64,000 bases of DNA from VAZQ01 sp963739175 (GCA_963739175.1 CAVTZH010000007.1:357447-421446), one strand, 5' to 3'. Positions 8,480-18,560 are shown, counted from the first letter of the stretch. Notes: a model not told the origin generated them from the sequence alone. Program-made: numbers and translations.

Positions 8480-9913
8480 ATGAACGAGACCTTCGTCGTT
8501 CGCGATCTCTACCCGGTGCTGCCGGAGCTCGTGCTGGCCGTGGGCGCGATGGCGCTGCTCATGCTCGGCGCCTTCCGCGAGCGCGCCGTCACCGCCGTCA
8601 ACTGGCTCTCGATCCTGCTGCTGATCGCGGCCGGCGCCGTGATCGTCGCCCTGCCGGCGGAACGCCTGGAGGCCTTCGGCGGCAGCTTCGTGCTCGAGCC
8701 CTATGCCCGCTTCCTCAAGCTCCTGGTGCTCACCGGCTCCGCCACCGCGATCCTGATGTCGCTCGATTACCTGGAGCGGGAAAACCAGAACCGCTTCGAA
8801 TACCCGATCCTGATCCTGCTCTCGACCGCCGGCATGCTGATGCTGATCTCGGCGGGCGACCTGATTGCGCTCTATCTCGGCCTCGAGCTGATGTCGCTCG
8901 CACTTTATGTCGTCGCGGCGATCAACCGGGATTCCGTGCGCTCGACCGAGGCGGGCTTGAAATATTTCGTGCTCGGCGCGCTGTCGTCGGGAATGCTGCT
9001 CTACGGCGCCTCGCTGGTCTACGGCTTCACCGGTACCGTGAGCTTCGTCGGCATCGCCAAGGCGTCGACCAATGGCGGGGTCGGCCTGATCTTCGGGCTC
9101 GTCTTCCTGTTCGCCGGCTTCTGCTTCAAGGTCTCGGCGGTGCCATTCCACATGTGGACGCCCGACGTCTACGAAGGCGCGCCGACGCCGATCACGGCGT
9201 TCTTTGCGGCGGCGCCGAAGGTCGCCGGCATGGCGATGTTCATGCGGGTCGCCATCGACGCGTTTCCCGACATCGTGCCGCAGTGGCAGCAGATCGTGGT
9301 GTTCGTCTCGATCGCCTCCATGGTGCTCGGCGCCTTTGCGGCGATCGGCCAGCGCAACATCAAGCGGCTGATGGCGTACTCCTCGATCGGCCACATGGGC
9401 TTCGCCCTGGTCGGGCTCGCCGCCGGCACGCCGGAAGGCATCCAGGGCGTGCTGGTCTACATGGCGATCTATGTCGCCATGACGCTCGGCACCTTCGCTT
9501 GCATCCTCTCGATGCGCCGCGACGGACAGATGGTCGAGGAGATCGGCGATCTCGCCGGCCTCGCGCGCACCAATCCGACCATGGCGTTCTTCCTGGCGAT
9601 GCTGTTGTTCTCGCTTGCCGGCATTCCGCCGCTCGCCGGCTTCTTCGCGAAGTTCTACGTGTTCCTCGCCGCCATCAAGGCCGGCCTGTTCACGCTTGCC
9701 GTGATCGGCGTGCTCGCGAGTGTGGTGGGCGCCTACTACTACCTTGCCATCATCAAGATCATGTATTTCGACGAGCCGGCGAAGCCGTTCGAGCCGATGC
9801 CCTATCAGCTCAAGGTGGTGCTCGCGGTTTCGGGGCTGTTCAATCTCCTGTTCTTCGTCTATCCCGGCCCCTTGGTCGAGGCGGCGAACGCAGCCGCGAA
9901 ATCGTTGTTCTGA
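8480..9913 (+). CDS. nuoN: NADH-quinone oxidoreductase subunit N
   Basis: Third antiporter-like subunit of complex I (ND2 homologue), 477 residues, closing the nuo operon. The motif VSAVPFHMWTPDVYEGAPTP and the segment RNIKRLMAYSSIGHMGFA are typical of NuoN. It begins 19 bases after nuoM. birA starts five bases after its stop, so the transcript probably runs on. Confidence 0.96.
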   Translation: MNETFVVRDLYPVLPELVLAVGAMALLMLGAFRERAVTAVNWLSILLLIAAGAVIVALPAERLEAFGGSFVLEPYARFLKLLVLTGSATAILMSLDYLERENQNRFEYPILILLSTAGMLMLISAGDLIALYLGLELMSLALYVVAAINRDSVRSTEAGLKYFVLGALSSGMLLYGASLVYGFTGTVSFVGIAKASTNGGVGLIFGLVFLFAGFCFKVSAVPFHMWTPDVYEGAPTPITAFFAAAPKVAGMAMFMRVAIDAFPDIVPQWQQIVVFVSIASMVLGAFAAIGQRNIKRLMAYSSIGHMGFALVGLAAGTPEGIQGVLVYMAIYVAMTLGTFACILSMRRDGQMVEEIGDLAGLARTNPTMAFFLAMLLFSLAGIPPLAGFFAKFYVFLAAIKAGLFTLAVIGVLASVVGAYYYLAIIKIMYFDEPAKPFEPMPYQLKVVLAVSGLFNLLFFVYPGPLVEAANAAAKSLF

Positions 9914-9918
9914 GCAAA

Positions 9919-10692
9919 ATGCAGCTCGATCCCAGGGCGTCAGCGGCGGGTGTGCGGCTCGTTGCGCACGAGGTGTTGGTGTCGACCAATGCCGAGGCGC
10001 TCGCGCTTGCCGGCCGTGGCGAGCAAGGACCGCTCTGGATTACCGCCGGCCATCAGACCGGCGGACGCGGACGGCGTGGCCGTACCTGGGTATCGGAGCG
10101 CGGCAATCTGTTTGCGTCGTTGCTGTTGACGGATACCGCGCCGCCGGAGCACTGGCCGGAACTTGCGTTCGTGGCCGCGCTCGCGATCCACGATGCCGTG
10201 GCCGAAACGGCGCCGGCGCTGCGGCCGCAGCTCTCCATCAAATGGCCGAACGATCTCCTGCTCGACGGCCAGAAGTTCTCCGGCATCCTGATCGAAGGCG
10301 AGGGCGGTGTTGAAGGCGCCGGTGCGGTCGTCGTCGGCATCGGCGTCAATTGCGTCAGCCATCCCGCCGACACGGATTACCCGGCCACCGATCTTAAAGC
10401 GGCCGGCGCCGCGGTGATGGCGGAGGCGCTGTTCGCCGCCTTGTCGGCCAAGATGCTCGGGCGGCTGGCGCAGTGGAACGATGGCGAGCATTTCTCGACC
10501 ATCCGCGCCGACTGGCTGGCGCGCGCTGCCGGCCGGGGCGGGCAGATCCGCGTCCGCCTCGCCGAAGACCGCGAGCTGGTCGGGCGCTTTGACGATGTCG
10601 ACGATGCCGGGCGGCTCGTGCTGTCACTGCCGGATGGCGGCCGCCAGTCGATCGCCGCCGGCGACGTCGTCGCGTTGCTGGGCCCGCGCTGA
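9919..10692 (+). CDS. birA: biotin--[acetyl-CoA-carboxylase] ligase
   Basis: Attaches biotin to carrier lysines, mainly of acetyl-CoA carboxylase, through biotinyl-AMP. The 257-residue protein has the ATP/biotin loop GGRGRRGRTW (about residues 49-58), the active-site motif IKWPNDLLLDGQKFSGIL and the C-terminal SH3-like domain. There is no N-terminal helix-turn-helix domain, so this is the short ligase that does not act as a repressor. The start is right after nuoN and the stop overlaps the rnj ATG. Confidence 0.93.
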   Translation: MQLDPRASAAGVRLVAHEVLVSTNAEALALAGRGEQGPLWITAGHQTGGRGRRGRTWVSERGNLFASLLLTDTAPPEHWPELAFVAALAIHDAVAETAPALRPQLSIKWPNDLLLDGQKFSGILIEGEGGVEGAGAVVVGIGVNCVSHPADTDYPATDLKAAGAAVMAEALFAALSAKMLGRLAQWNDGEHFSTIRADWLARAAGRGGQIRVRLAEDRELVGRFDDVDDAGRLVLSLPDGGRQSIAAGDVVALLGPR

Positions 10693-12362
10693 TGGCGGAC
10701 CCCGGCGACGAGCTCGTGTTTGCGCCGCTCGGCGGCCTCGGCGAAATCGGCATGAATCTCGGTCTCTATGGCCTGGGCACCGAGCGCCGCCGGGAGTGGA
10801 TCGCGGTCGATATCGGCGTCGCCTTTGCCGGCGAAGAGCTTCCCGGCGTCGATCTCATCATGCCGGACGTCCGTTTCCTCATCGAGGAGCGGCGCAATCT
10901 CCTCGGCATCATCCTGACGCACGCCCATGAAGATCATTTCGGCGCGCTCATCGACCTGTGGCCGCGGCTGCGGGTGCCGGTCTATGCCACGCCGTTCACC
11001 GCCGCGCTGTTCGAAGCCAAACGCAAGGGCGAGCCCGGCGCCATCGACGTGCCGATCACGCAGGTGCCGCTCGGCGGCCGCATCAAGCTCGGGCCGTTCG
11101 ACATCGAATACGTATCGATGGCGCATTCGATCCCGGAGTCGAACGGGCTGATCATCAAGACCCGGCATGGCACGATCCTGCATACCGGCGACTGGAAGAT
11201 CGATCCGACCCCGGTGATCGGGCCGCCGACTGACGAGAAGCGGCTGCGCGCGCTCGGCGACGAGGGCTGCCTTGCGCTGCTCGGCGACTCCACCAATGCG
11301 GTGCGCGAGGGCCGTTCGCCGTCGGAATCCGACGTCGCCAAGGTCTTGGGCGAGCTGATCCGCAACGCCCCCGGCCGCGTCGGCGTCACCACCTTTGCGT
11401 CGAACGTCGCCCGCATCCGCGCGGTGGCGGAGGCGGCGGCGTCGTGCGGGCGCGAGGTGGTGCTGGTCGGCCGCGCCATGGAGCGGGTCGCCCAGGTCGC
11501 GCGCGAGACCGGCTACCTCGACGACATCAACGAGTTCCGCTCGCTCGACACCTACGGCTACCTGCCGCCCGACAAGGTCGTGGCGCTCTGCACCGGCAGC
11601 CAGGGCGAGTCGCGCGCCGCGCTGGCACGCATCGCCGAGGACCAGCATCCGCTGGTGACGTTCTCCCGCGGCGACCGGGTGATCTTCTCCTCCCGCGCCA
11701 TCCCCGGTAACGAGAAGGCGGTGATGCGGGTCATCAACGGCCTGGTGACCCAGGGTGTCGAGGTCATCACCGACCGCACGCATCTCGTCCACGTCTCCGG
11801 CCATCCGCGCCGGGCCGAGCTCGAGGAGATGATCTCCTGGGTGCGGCCGCAGATTCTCATTCCCGTGCATGGCGAGCCGCTGCACATGGCCGAGCACGCG
11901 GGCCTCGCCCGCCGTGCCGGCGTCGGCAAGGTCCTGACCTGCCGCAACGGCGACCTGGTGAAGCTCGCGCCCGATGGCCCCGCCATCATCGACGAGGTGC
12001 CGGCCGGCCGCCTCTACAAGGACGGCTCGCTCTTGGTCGACGCCGCCGAGCGGACGGTGCCGGACCGCCGGCGGCTCGGCTTCGCCGGCATCGTCTCGGT
12101 GGCGCTGGCAATCACCGACCGCGGCGAGCTGGTCGGCGATCCCGACATCGAGATCACCGGCATCCCGGACAAGGACGCCGACGGCCATCTCATCGCCGAG
12201 GCGGCGCTGGACGCCGTGATCGAGGCGCTGAACTCAATGCCGCGCGCGCGCCGGCGCGATCCGGACTCGGTCGCCGAAGCGGCCCGCCGCGCCGTGCGCG
12301 CCGCCGTCGGTTCGGCCTGGAGCAAGAAGCCGATGTGCCACGTGCACGTGCTGTTGGTGTAG
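10692..12362 (+). CDS. rnj: ribonuclease J
   Basis: Metallo-beta-lactamase/beta-CASP exo- and endoribonuclease of mRNA decay and rRNA processing. The 556-residue product has the zinc motif HAHEDH at residues 77-82, further metal ligands in LHTGDWKID and LLGDSTNA, and a beta-CASP domain followed by the second half of the lactamase fold (VHVSGHPRRAELEEM). The order birA-rnj-mce is usual in Hyphomicrobiales. The start overlaps the birA stop. Confidence 0.94.
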   Translation: MADPGDELVFAPLGGLGEIGMNLGLYGLGTERRREWIAVDIGVAFAGEELPGVDLIMPDVRFLIEERRNLLGIILTHAHEDHFGALIDLWPRLRVPVYATPFTAALFEAKRKGEPGAIDVPITQVPLGGRIKLGPFDIEYVSMAHSIPESNGLIIKTRHGTILHTGDWKIDPTPVIGPPTDEKRLRALGDEGCLALLGDSTNAVREGRSPSESDVAKVLGELIRNAPGRVGVTTFASNVARIRAVAEAAASCGREVVLVGRAMERVAQVARETGYLDDINEFRSLDTYGYLPPDKVVALCTGSQGESRAALARIAEDQHPLVTFSRGDRVIFSSRAIPGNEKAVMRVINGLVTQGVEVITDRTHLVHVSGHPRRAELEEMISWVRPQILIPVHGEPLHMAEHAGLARRAGVGKVLTCRNGDLVKLAPDGPAIIDEVPAGRLYKDGSLLVDAAERTVPDRRRLGFAGIVSVALAITDRGELVGDPDIEITGIPDKDADGHLIAEAALDAVIEALNSMPRARRRDPDSVAEAARRAVRAAVGSAWSKKPMCHVHVLLV

Positions 12363-12371
12363 GCTCGCACC

Positions 12372-12776
12372 ATGATCGGCAGGCTCAATCACGTTGCGAT
12401 CGCCGTGCGCGACATCGCGAAGGCATCGGACGTCTACCGCACCGTGCTCGGCGCCGACGTGTCGGAGCCGGTGCCGCAGCCCGAGCATGGCGTGACCACG
12501 GTGTTCATCACCCTGCCCAACACCAAGATCGAGCTGATTTCACCGCTCGGCGAGAACTCGCCGATCGCGAAATTCCTCGAGCGCATGCCGGACGGCGGCA
12601 TCCATCACGTCTGCTACGAGGTCGACGACATCATCGCGGCGCGCGACGCGTTGCGCAGCCAGGGCGCCCGCGTGCTGGGCGACGGCGAGCCGAAGATCGG
12701 CGCGCACGGCAAGCCGGTCTTGTTCCTGCACCCGAAGGATTTTTGCGGGACGCTGATCGAGATCGAGCAGGCGTAG
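12372..12776 (+). CDS. mce: methylmalonyl-CoA epimerase
   Basis: Converts (S)- to (R)-methylmalonyl-CoA in propionyl-CoA breakdown. The 134-residue protein has two glyoxalase-type beta-alpha-beta-beta-beta units, beginning LNHVAIAVRDIAKA. Likely metal ligands are His6 (LNHVAIAV), His77 (GGIHHVCYE) and the late Glu of GTLIEIEQA. It follows rnj by nine bases and is probably co-transcribed. Confidence 0.92.
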   Translation: MIGRLNHVAIAVRDIAKASDVYRTVLGADVSEPVPQPEHGVTTVFITLPNTKIELISPLGENSPIAKFLERMPDGGIHHVCYEVDDIIAARDALRSQGARVLGDGEPKIGAHGKPVLFLHPKDFCGTLIEIEQA

Positions 12777-12781
12777 GTGGC

Positions 12782-12913
12782 CGTGTCCCGGACGCGGTGC
12801 AGCACGTAGTGATGCACCGCTGATCCGGGACCCCGGTTACTTTTTGCTATCGAAGAAATCGGGGTCCCGGGTCTGCAACGCAACACTTCGTGCTGCGTTG
12901 CGCCCGGGACACG
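12782..12913. repeat. palindromic interspersed repeat in the mce downstream gap
   Basis: A 132-base element with inverted ends, cgtgtcccgg at 12782-12791 and ccgggacacg at 12904-12913. Inside is a second inverted pair (gatccgggaccccg / cggggtcccggg) around a T-rich centre. It lies in the 300-base gap between mce and the minus-strand secreted protein, where it may act as a bidirectional stop signal. Nothing else was seen in the remaining 160 bases. Confidence 0.65.
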
Positions 12914-13079
12914 AGCGCGTGCTCAAGAAAAAAGTGGCGGCTCGACGGGCGGAGCCGCGAGCCGCACACCTCAACGCCAATGTTGTTTATAGTGTCGACG
13001 GATTGGACGGGGGGTCGGGGATTTCAATCCGGCGCACAGCCACTGGGCGTCGATCTCCTTGATGTCTGAGCGTGATCTC

Positions 13080-13547
13080 TTAGCGATAGTAACCGTGAGC
13101 GTGCCAATACCGCGCAGTCCGCACCGCCCAGTAGTATGGCGCGGCATAGGCCTGATAGCAGCCACCGCAGCCGGTGGCATAGTAACGCGGATAGTAGTAG
13201 CGCGGCGCGACGTAGGCCGCCGCGACCGCCGGGGCACAGCCGCCGCAGGCCGTGTAGGCCGCCTGGTAGACGACCGGCTGCGCCGGCGCGCAGCCGCCGC
13301 AAGTGGTGGTGTAGTAGACCGGCACGTAGCGCACGCGATCGACGGTGCGGACCACGGTACGGACAGGGGCCGGGCGATAGGCGCGCGGGGGAGCGACACG
13401 GACGCGCGGCTGGCGCACGACCGGAGCTTCATCGGCGACAGCCGGCGCCGTCGGCGCGAGGCTGAACGCAAGGCCGGCAACGAGCGCGGCCGCCAAAGAA
13501 CGTGTCAGGTAACGCAGTGACATACGAGTGGCCAGACGGGTGGACAT
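13080..13547 (-). CDS. secreted Tyr-rich protein with CGGC repeats (unknown function)
   Basis: A 155-residue protein with an N-terminal signal sequence (helix SLAAALVAGLAFSLAPTAPA, probable cleavage after AVADEA). An Arg/Pro/Val-rich stretch follows, then three repeats centred on CGGC (TTTCGGCAPA, TACGGCAPA, ATGCGGCYQA) separated by Tyr- and Ala-rich spacers, with an RYWHAHGYYR end. An inner ATG nine codons downstream is an alternative start. The Cys pairs could bind metal or form disulphides in the periplasm. The family is not recognised. It is transcribed against its neighbours, from a region with AT-rich sequence at 13600-13640. Confidence 0.75.
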   Translation of the reverse strand: MSTRLATRMSLRYLTRSLAAALVAGLAFSLAPTAPAVADEAPVVRQPRVRVAPPRAYRPAPVRTVVRTVDRVRYVPVYYTTTCGGCAPAQPVVYQAAYTACGGCAPAVAAAYVAPRYYYPRYYATGCGGCYQAYAAPYYWAVRTARYWHAHGYYR

Positions 13548-13672
13548 GCCGCGGACTCCTTGTTGAGCGTCCGCGTGTGTAACATCGCCGTCTCTCGCGG
13601 CATACGCGAAGAGAGATTTGTTCTGTTTTTTACCTTAATCCAACGACTTAAATTCACTTGGGTAACCTAAAT

Positions 13673-13942
13673 ATGTCACTCGCAACCGCCATCGCCATTT
13701 ACTTCATCGTCTGGTGGGTGGTGCTTTTCATGGTGTTGCCGTGGGGCGTTCGCAGCCAGGAGGAAGGCGGTGACGTCGTCAGCGGCAGCGACCCGGGCGC
13801 GCCGGCCATCCCGCGGCTGTGGTGGAAGCTCGCCTGGACGACGGTGGTCTCAGCCGTGGTGTTCGCGCTCGGCGCCTTCCTCTACGTCAAACGGATTGTG
13901 ACGCTCGATACCCTGATCGCGCTGTTCGGGATGCCGCGCTGA
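13673..13942 (+). CDS. DUF1467 family membrane protein
   Basis: An 89-residue inner-membrane protein with two helices (about residues 4-26 and 56-78) and the family segment WWVVLFMVLPWGVRSQ. The motif SDPGAPAIPRLWWK precedes helix two. I start at the ATG at 13673 because it gives the family N-terminus SLATAIAIYF. Function unknown. It commonly sits between mce and proS in this order. Confidence 0.85.
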   Translation: MSLATAIAIYFIVWWVVLFMVLPWGVRSQEEGGDVVSGSDPGAPAIPRLWWKLAWTTVVSAVVFALGAFLYVKRIVTLDTLIALFGMPR

Positions 13943-14051
13943 GCTTGCCCTCTCGATGCGCGCGGCCATGCGGCGGTGGCGGCGCATCTCGTTCCACAGG
14001 TGATCGCGGCGATTGGAAAGCGGTAGAGCATTTCCCAGTTGAGTTGACTCG

Positions 14052-14136
14052 CTCTCTCCCGCTCGTCCCCGCGAAGGCGGGGACCCAGGCTAGGTCAAGA
14101 CTGGATTCCCGCTTGCGCGGGAATGAGCGGAGAGAG
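14052..14136. repeat. interspersed repeat A, copy 1
   Basis: An 85-base element containing two hairpins (gtccccgcgaaggcggggac and attcccgcttgcgcgggaat) and bounded by ctctc / gagag. Near-identical copies occur at 24112-24196 and 44473-44551. It is the familiar palindromic element of Bradyrhizobium-like genomes. It lies in the 674-base gap between the DUF1467 gene and proS. Confidence 0.8.
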
Positions 14137-14165
14137 ACCCGTTGCAGGTGGGAACGGCGCTAGCC

Positions 14166-14196
14166 AAAAAAAATGAGCAGGGTTCAAGCCCTGCTC
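14166..14196 (-). terminator. rho-independent terminator on minus strand, without a recognised gene upstream of it
   Basis: The sequence gagcagggttcaagccctgctc (14175-14196) forms an 8- to 9-base-pair stem. On the minus strand it is followed by a run of eight T (A run at 14166-14173). On the plus strand there is no T run, so the signal points leftwards. No coding gene on the minus strand enters it, which suggests a small RNA transcribed from about 14200-14600. Confidence 0.6.
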
Positions 14197-14280
14197 GATG
14201 ATTGAATGCCCATCATGTCCGCCGAATTCAACGCGGCGGCTGAGGCTTTACGCGCCTGGGGCTGGTGTCCTCCCGAGACT

Positions 14281-14330
14281 TGGACCGTAAGATTTGGACC
14301 GTAAGATTTGGACCGTAAGATTTGGACCGT
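14281..14330. repeat. tandem 14-base repeat upstream of proS
   Basis: Three exact copies of tggaccgtaagatt followed by a fourth, partial copy (tggaccgt), in perfect register. The rest of the gap 14197-14616 contains no convincing open frame. The repeats may be part of a regulatory region or of the untranslated RNA suggested by the nearby minus-strand terminator. Confidence 0.85.
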
Positions 14331-14616
14331 ATTCCTGATCGTGATTTCCGTCCGCGAACGGGTCCGTCGCCTTGACCCGCATGGCCGGGATGTCGCCCCT
14401 GCCTGATCCGACCCTACTCAATTGTCCCCAGGCTTGTCATCAGTCCAATGTGGGTTGCCGCATTTTCCTTGACTGTGGTTCCTTGACTTGTGGGGGCCGG
14501 CGGGACCGTCAAAACGGTCGCAAATCCGCCCCGAAATCGTTGAAAGGTCTTGTGTTTTATCGGCCGTTCCGGTTTCACTCGCGACCGATCCTTAACCATC
14601 CGATTCCGACCGAACC

Positions 14617-15936
14617 ATGCGCCTGTCCCGTTATTTCCTGCCCATCCTGCGTGAGACGCCGAAGGAAGCGGAGATCGTGTCCCACCGGCTGATGCTGCGC
14701 GCCGGCATGGTGCGGCAGGAGGCGGCGGGCATCTATGCCTGGCTGCCGCTCGGTTTTGCCGTGCTCAAGAAGATCGAGCAGATCGTGCGCGAGGAGCAAA
14801 ATCGCGCCGGCGCGATCGAGCTGCTGATGCCGACGCTGCAACTTGCCGATCTGTGGCGCGAGACCGGACGCTACGATGCCTATGGTCCCGAGATGCTGCG
14901 CATCAAGGATCGGCATGAGCGCGAGCTGCTCTACGGGCCGACCAACGAGGACATGATCACGGAAATCTTCCGTGCCTATGTCCGCTCGTACCGCGATCTG
15001 CCCAAGAACCTCTATCACATCCAATGGAAATTCCGCGACGAGCAGCGTCCGCGCTTCGGCGTGATGCGCGGCCGCGAATTCCTGATGAAGGACGCCTATT
15101 CATTCGACATCGACGAAGCGGCCGCGCGCGTCTCCTACAACAAGATGTTCGTCGCCTATCTGCGCACCTTCGCGCGCATGGGTCTGAAGGCGATCCCGAT
15201 GCGCGCCGAGACCGGCCCGATCGGCGGCGATCTCTCCCATGAATTCATCATCCTGGCGGAGACCGGCGAATCCGGTGTGTTCTGCAACAAGGATGTGCTC
15301 GATCTACCGGTGCCCGGCGCGGACGTCGATTATAACGGCGACCTCGCGCCGATCATCCGGCAGTGGACCACGCTCTATGCCGCGACCGAGGACGTGCACG
15401 ACGCACAGCGCTTCGAGAGTGAGGTGCCGGCGGACAAGCGGCTGCACACCCGCGGCATCGAGGTGGGGCAGATCTTCTATTTCGGCACCAAATATTCGGT
15501 CCCGATGAAGGCGGTTGTCTCGGGTCCAGATGGCGTCGACCACCCGATCCACGGCGGGTCCTACGGGGTCGGCGTGTCGCGCCTGGTCGGCGCCATCATC
15601 GAGGCGTCGCACGACGACGCCGGGATCATCTGGCCGGAGACGGTCGCGCCGTTCAAGGTCGCGATCCTCAATCTCAAGCAGGGCGATGCCGCCACCGACG
15701 GCGCCAGCGAGCAGCTCTACCGGGCGCTGTCGGGCCAGGGCGTCGACGTGCTCTATCACGATCTCGAGGAGCGGCCGGGCGCCAAATTCGCCACCGCCGA
15801 TCTGATCGGCGTGCCCTGGCAGGTGCTGGTCGGGCCGCGCTCCCTGGCCGAGGGCAAGGTCGAGGTCAAGCGGCGCTCCGACGGATCACGGGAGCTGATG
15901 ACCCCGGCCGACGCGATCGAGCGGCTGACGACGTAA
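14617..15936 (+). CDS. proS: prolyl-tRNA synthetase (short alphaproteobacterial type)
   Basis: Class II synthetase that charges tRNA-Pro. The 439-residue length is that of the short alphaproteobacterial form, which lacks the editing insertion. Class II features are visible: LMLRAGMVRQEAAGIYAWLP near the N-terminus, ELLYGPTNEDMITEIF, motif 2 region IQWKFRDEQRPRFGVMRGRE, and motif 3 in SYGVGVSRLVGAIIE. A C-terminal anticodon-binding domain follows. Confidence 0.95.
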   Translation: MRLSRYFLPILRETPKEAEIVSHRLMLRAGMVRQEAAGIYAWLPLGFAVLKKIEQIVREEQNRAGAIELLMPTLQLADLWRETGRYDAYGPEMLRIKDRHERELLYGPTNEDMITEIFRAYVRSYRDLPKNLYHIQWKFRDEQRPRFGVMRGREFLMKDAYSFDIDEAAARVSYNKMFVAYLRTFARMGLKAIPMRAETGPIGGDLSHEFIILAETGESGVFCNKDVLDLPVPGADVDYNGDLAPIIRQWTTLYAATEDVHDAQRFESEVPADKRLHTRGIEVGQIFYFGTKYSVPMKAVVSGPDGVDHPIHGGSYGVGVSRLVGAIIEASHDDAGIIWPETVAPFKVAILNLKQGDAATDGASEQLYRALSGQGVDVLYHDLEERPGAKFATADLIGVPWQVLVGPRSLAEGKVEVKRRSDGSRELMTPADAIERLTT

Positions 15937-16021
15937 TCTGTGCGATTTGCACGCTTTCGCCGCATTGGGGATGGCGTGAATCAGCCAGAATCATGTGACA
16001 ACGGGAAGCGGGAAAACAGTC

Positions 16022-17282
16022 ATGGCCGAACCGACCGGGACACGCGCTTTCTCCGCCTTTGAATGGATGCTGTCGCTGCGTTACCTCCGGGCGCGGCGCA
16101 AGGAAGGATTTATCTCCGTCATTGCCGGGTTTTCGTTCCTCGGGATCATGCTCGGGCGTGGCGACGCTGATCATCGTGATGGCGGTGATGAACGGCTTCC
16201 GCAAAGAGCTGCTCGACAAGATCCTCGGCCTCAACGGCCACTTCGTGGTCCAATCGCCGCTGACTGATTGGAAGGAAGTCGCCGCGCGGATCGCGAAAGT
16301 GGATGGTGTCACACTGGTGGCGCCCGTGGTCGACGGGCAGGCGCTCGCATCCTCGCCATTCGGCTCGTCCGGCGTCCTGGTGCGTGGGATGCAGGGCGAC
16401 GTTCTCGCTAGGCTCCCCTCGGTCGGCAATCGGATCCTCCATGGGACGCTCGAGGGATTCGACCAATCCGAAGGGGTCGCGATTGGAAAGCGGCTTGCCA
16501 ACCATCTCTCTTTGCGCACCGGCGATAACATCGTCCTGATGCATCCGAAGGGCGAAAGCACGCCGCTCGGCGTCATACCGCGGCGCAAACCCTACAAGAT
16601 CGTCGCCATCTTCGAAGTCGGCATGTCGGAATACGATGCCTCCCTGGTGTTCATGCCGCTGCAGGAAGCGCAGCCTTACTTCAACCGCGACGGAGATGTA
16701 ACCGCGATCGAGGTCTACACCGACAACCCGGAGCGGGTACTGTATTTCCGCAAGGCCATCACCGAGGCTGCCGGCCGCCCGGTCGATGTGATCGACTGGA
16801 CCCAGCGCAACGCGACGTTCTTCAACGCGCTGCAGGTCGAGCGCAATGTCATGTTCATGATCCTGACGCTGATCGTGCTAGTCGCCGCGTTCAACGTGGT
16901 CTCGGGGATGATCATGCTGGTGAAGGACAAAGGTTCCGACATCGCGATCCTCCGCACCATGGGCGCGTCGCAGGGCTCGATGATGCGAGTCTTCTTCATC
17001 ACCGGCGCGTCGATCGGCGTGGTCGGGACGGTCGGTGGCTTCCTCCTTGGCACCGTGGTGTGCCTGAACGTTAAATCCATCCGGCAGTTCCTGTCCTGGT
17101 TGACCAGCAGCAACCTGTTTCCGATCGAGTTCTATTTTCTGTCGCGGCTGCCCGCGATCATGGACGTGCGCGAAACCACGGCCGTCGTGGTGATGGCGCT
17201 CACCTTGTCGGTGGCGGCGACGCTCTATCCGTCGTTCCGCGCTGCACGGCTCGATCCGGTCGAGGCGCTTCGTTATGAGTAA
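16022..17282 (+). CDS. lolC: lipoprotein-releasing ABC transporter permease LolC/E, copy 1 (frameshifted)
   Basis: Inner-membrane permease of the LolCDE machine that releases lipoproteins for transport to the outer membrane. The N-terminus MAEPTGTRAFSAFEWMLSLR and a first helix are in one frame to about 16154. The rest, from GVATLIIVMAVMNGF, is in the next frame to 17282. One extra g in the run at 16154-16156 explains the shift. The FtsX-like C-terminal part has three helices and ends in RAARLDPVEALRYE. It is 16 bases from a second copy with which it shares very similar ends and a more diverged centre. Confidence 0.85.
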
Positions 17283-17298
17283 GGGCGGGAAAACAGTC

Positions 17299-18560
17299 AT
17301 GGCCGAACCGACCGGGACACGCGCTTTCTCCGCTTTTGAATGGATGCTGTCGCTGCGTTACCTGCGGGCGCGGCGCAAGGAAGGATTCATCTCCGTCATT
17401 GCCGGGTTTTCTTTCCTCGGGCATCATGCTCGGCGTGGCGACGCTGATCATCGTGATGGCGGTGATGAACGGCTTCCGCAAGGAGCTGCTCGACAAGATC
17501 CTCGGCCTCAACGGCCATCTCCTGATCCAGCCGCTGGAAACGCCGCTGACCGACTGGAAGGAGGTCGCGGAGCGCGTCGCCAAGGTCGACGGCGTGATGC
17601 TGGTGTCGCCGGTGGTCGAGGGACAGGCGCTCTCGTCCTCGCCGTTCGGCTCGAGCGGCGTGCTGGTGCGCGGGGTGCGCGGCGACGATCTCGCGCGGCT
17701 TCCGTCGGTCGGCAACCGGATCAAGCAGGGCACGCTCGATGGCTTCGACGATACCGAAGGCGTCGCGATCGGGCGCCGGCTTGCCGATCAGCTCTCGTTG
17801 CGGGCCGGGGACAACATCGCCCTGATGAATCCGAAGGGCGCCACCACGCCGCTCGGCGTCGTGCCGCGGATCAAGTCCTACAAGATCGTCGCCGTGTTCG
17901 AAGTCGGCATGTCGGAATACGACGCCGCCTTCGTGTTCATGCCGCTGCCGGAAGCGCAGCTCTACTTCAACCGCGCCGGCGACGTGACGGCGATCGAGGT
18001 CTACACCAACAATCCTGACCAGGTGAAACGTTTCCGCCCGCTCATCGCGGAGGCCGCCGGCCGGCCGATCTTCATGATCGACTGGACCCAGCGCAACGCG
18101 ACGTTCTTCAACGCGCTGCAGGTCGAGCGCAACGTGATGTTCCTGATCCTGACGCTGATCGTGCTGGTCGCCGCGTTCAACGTCGTGTCGGGCATGATCA
18201 TGCTGGTGAAGGACAAAGGCTCCGACATCGCGATCCTGCGCACCATGGGCGCCTCGCAGGGCTCGGTGATGCGGGTCTTCTTCATCACCGGCGCATCGAT
18301 CGGCGTGGTCGGCACGCTTGGCGGGTTCCTGCTCGGCACCGTCGTTTGTCTGAACGTCGAATCGATCCGGCAGTTCATTTCCTGGATGACCAACCGGGAG
18401 ATCTTTTCGCCCGAGCTCTACTTCCTCTCGCGGCTTCCCGCCGAGATGGACGTCCGCGAGACCACCGCGGTGGTCGTGATGTCGCTGACCTTGTCGATCG
18501 CGGCGACGCTCTACCCGTCGTTCCGCGCGGCGCGGCTCGATCCGGTCGAGGCGCTTCGTT

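Noticed and set aside
14281..14330. CRISPR array at the 14-base repeats
   Set aside because: The copies are directly abutting with no spacers, and no cas genes are present.
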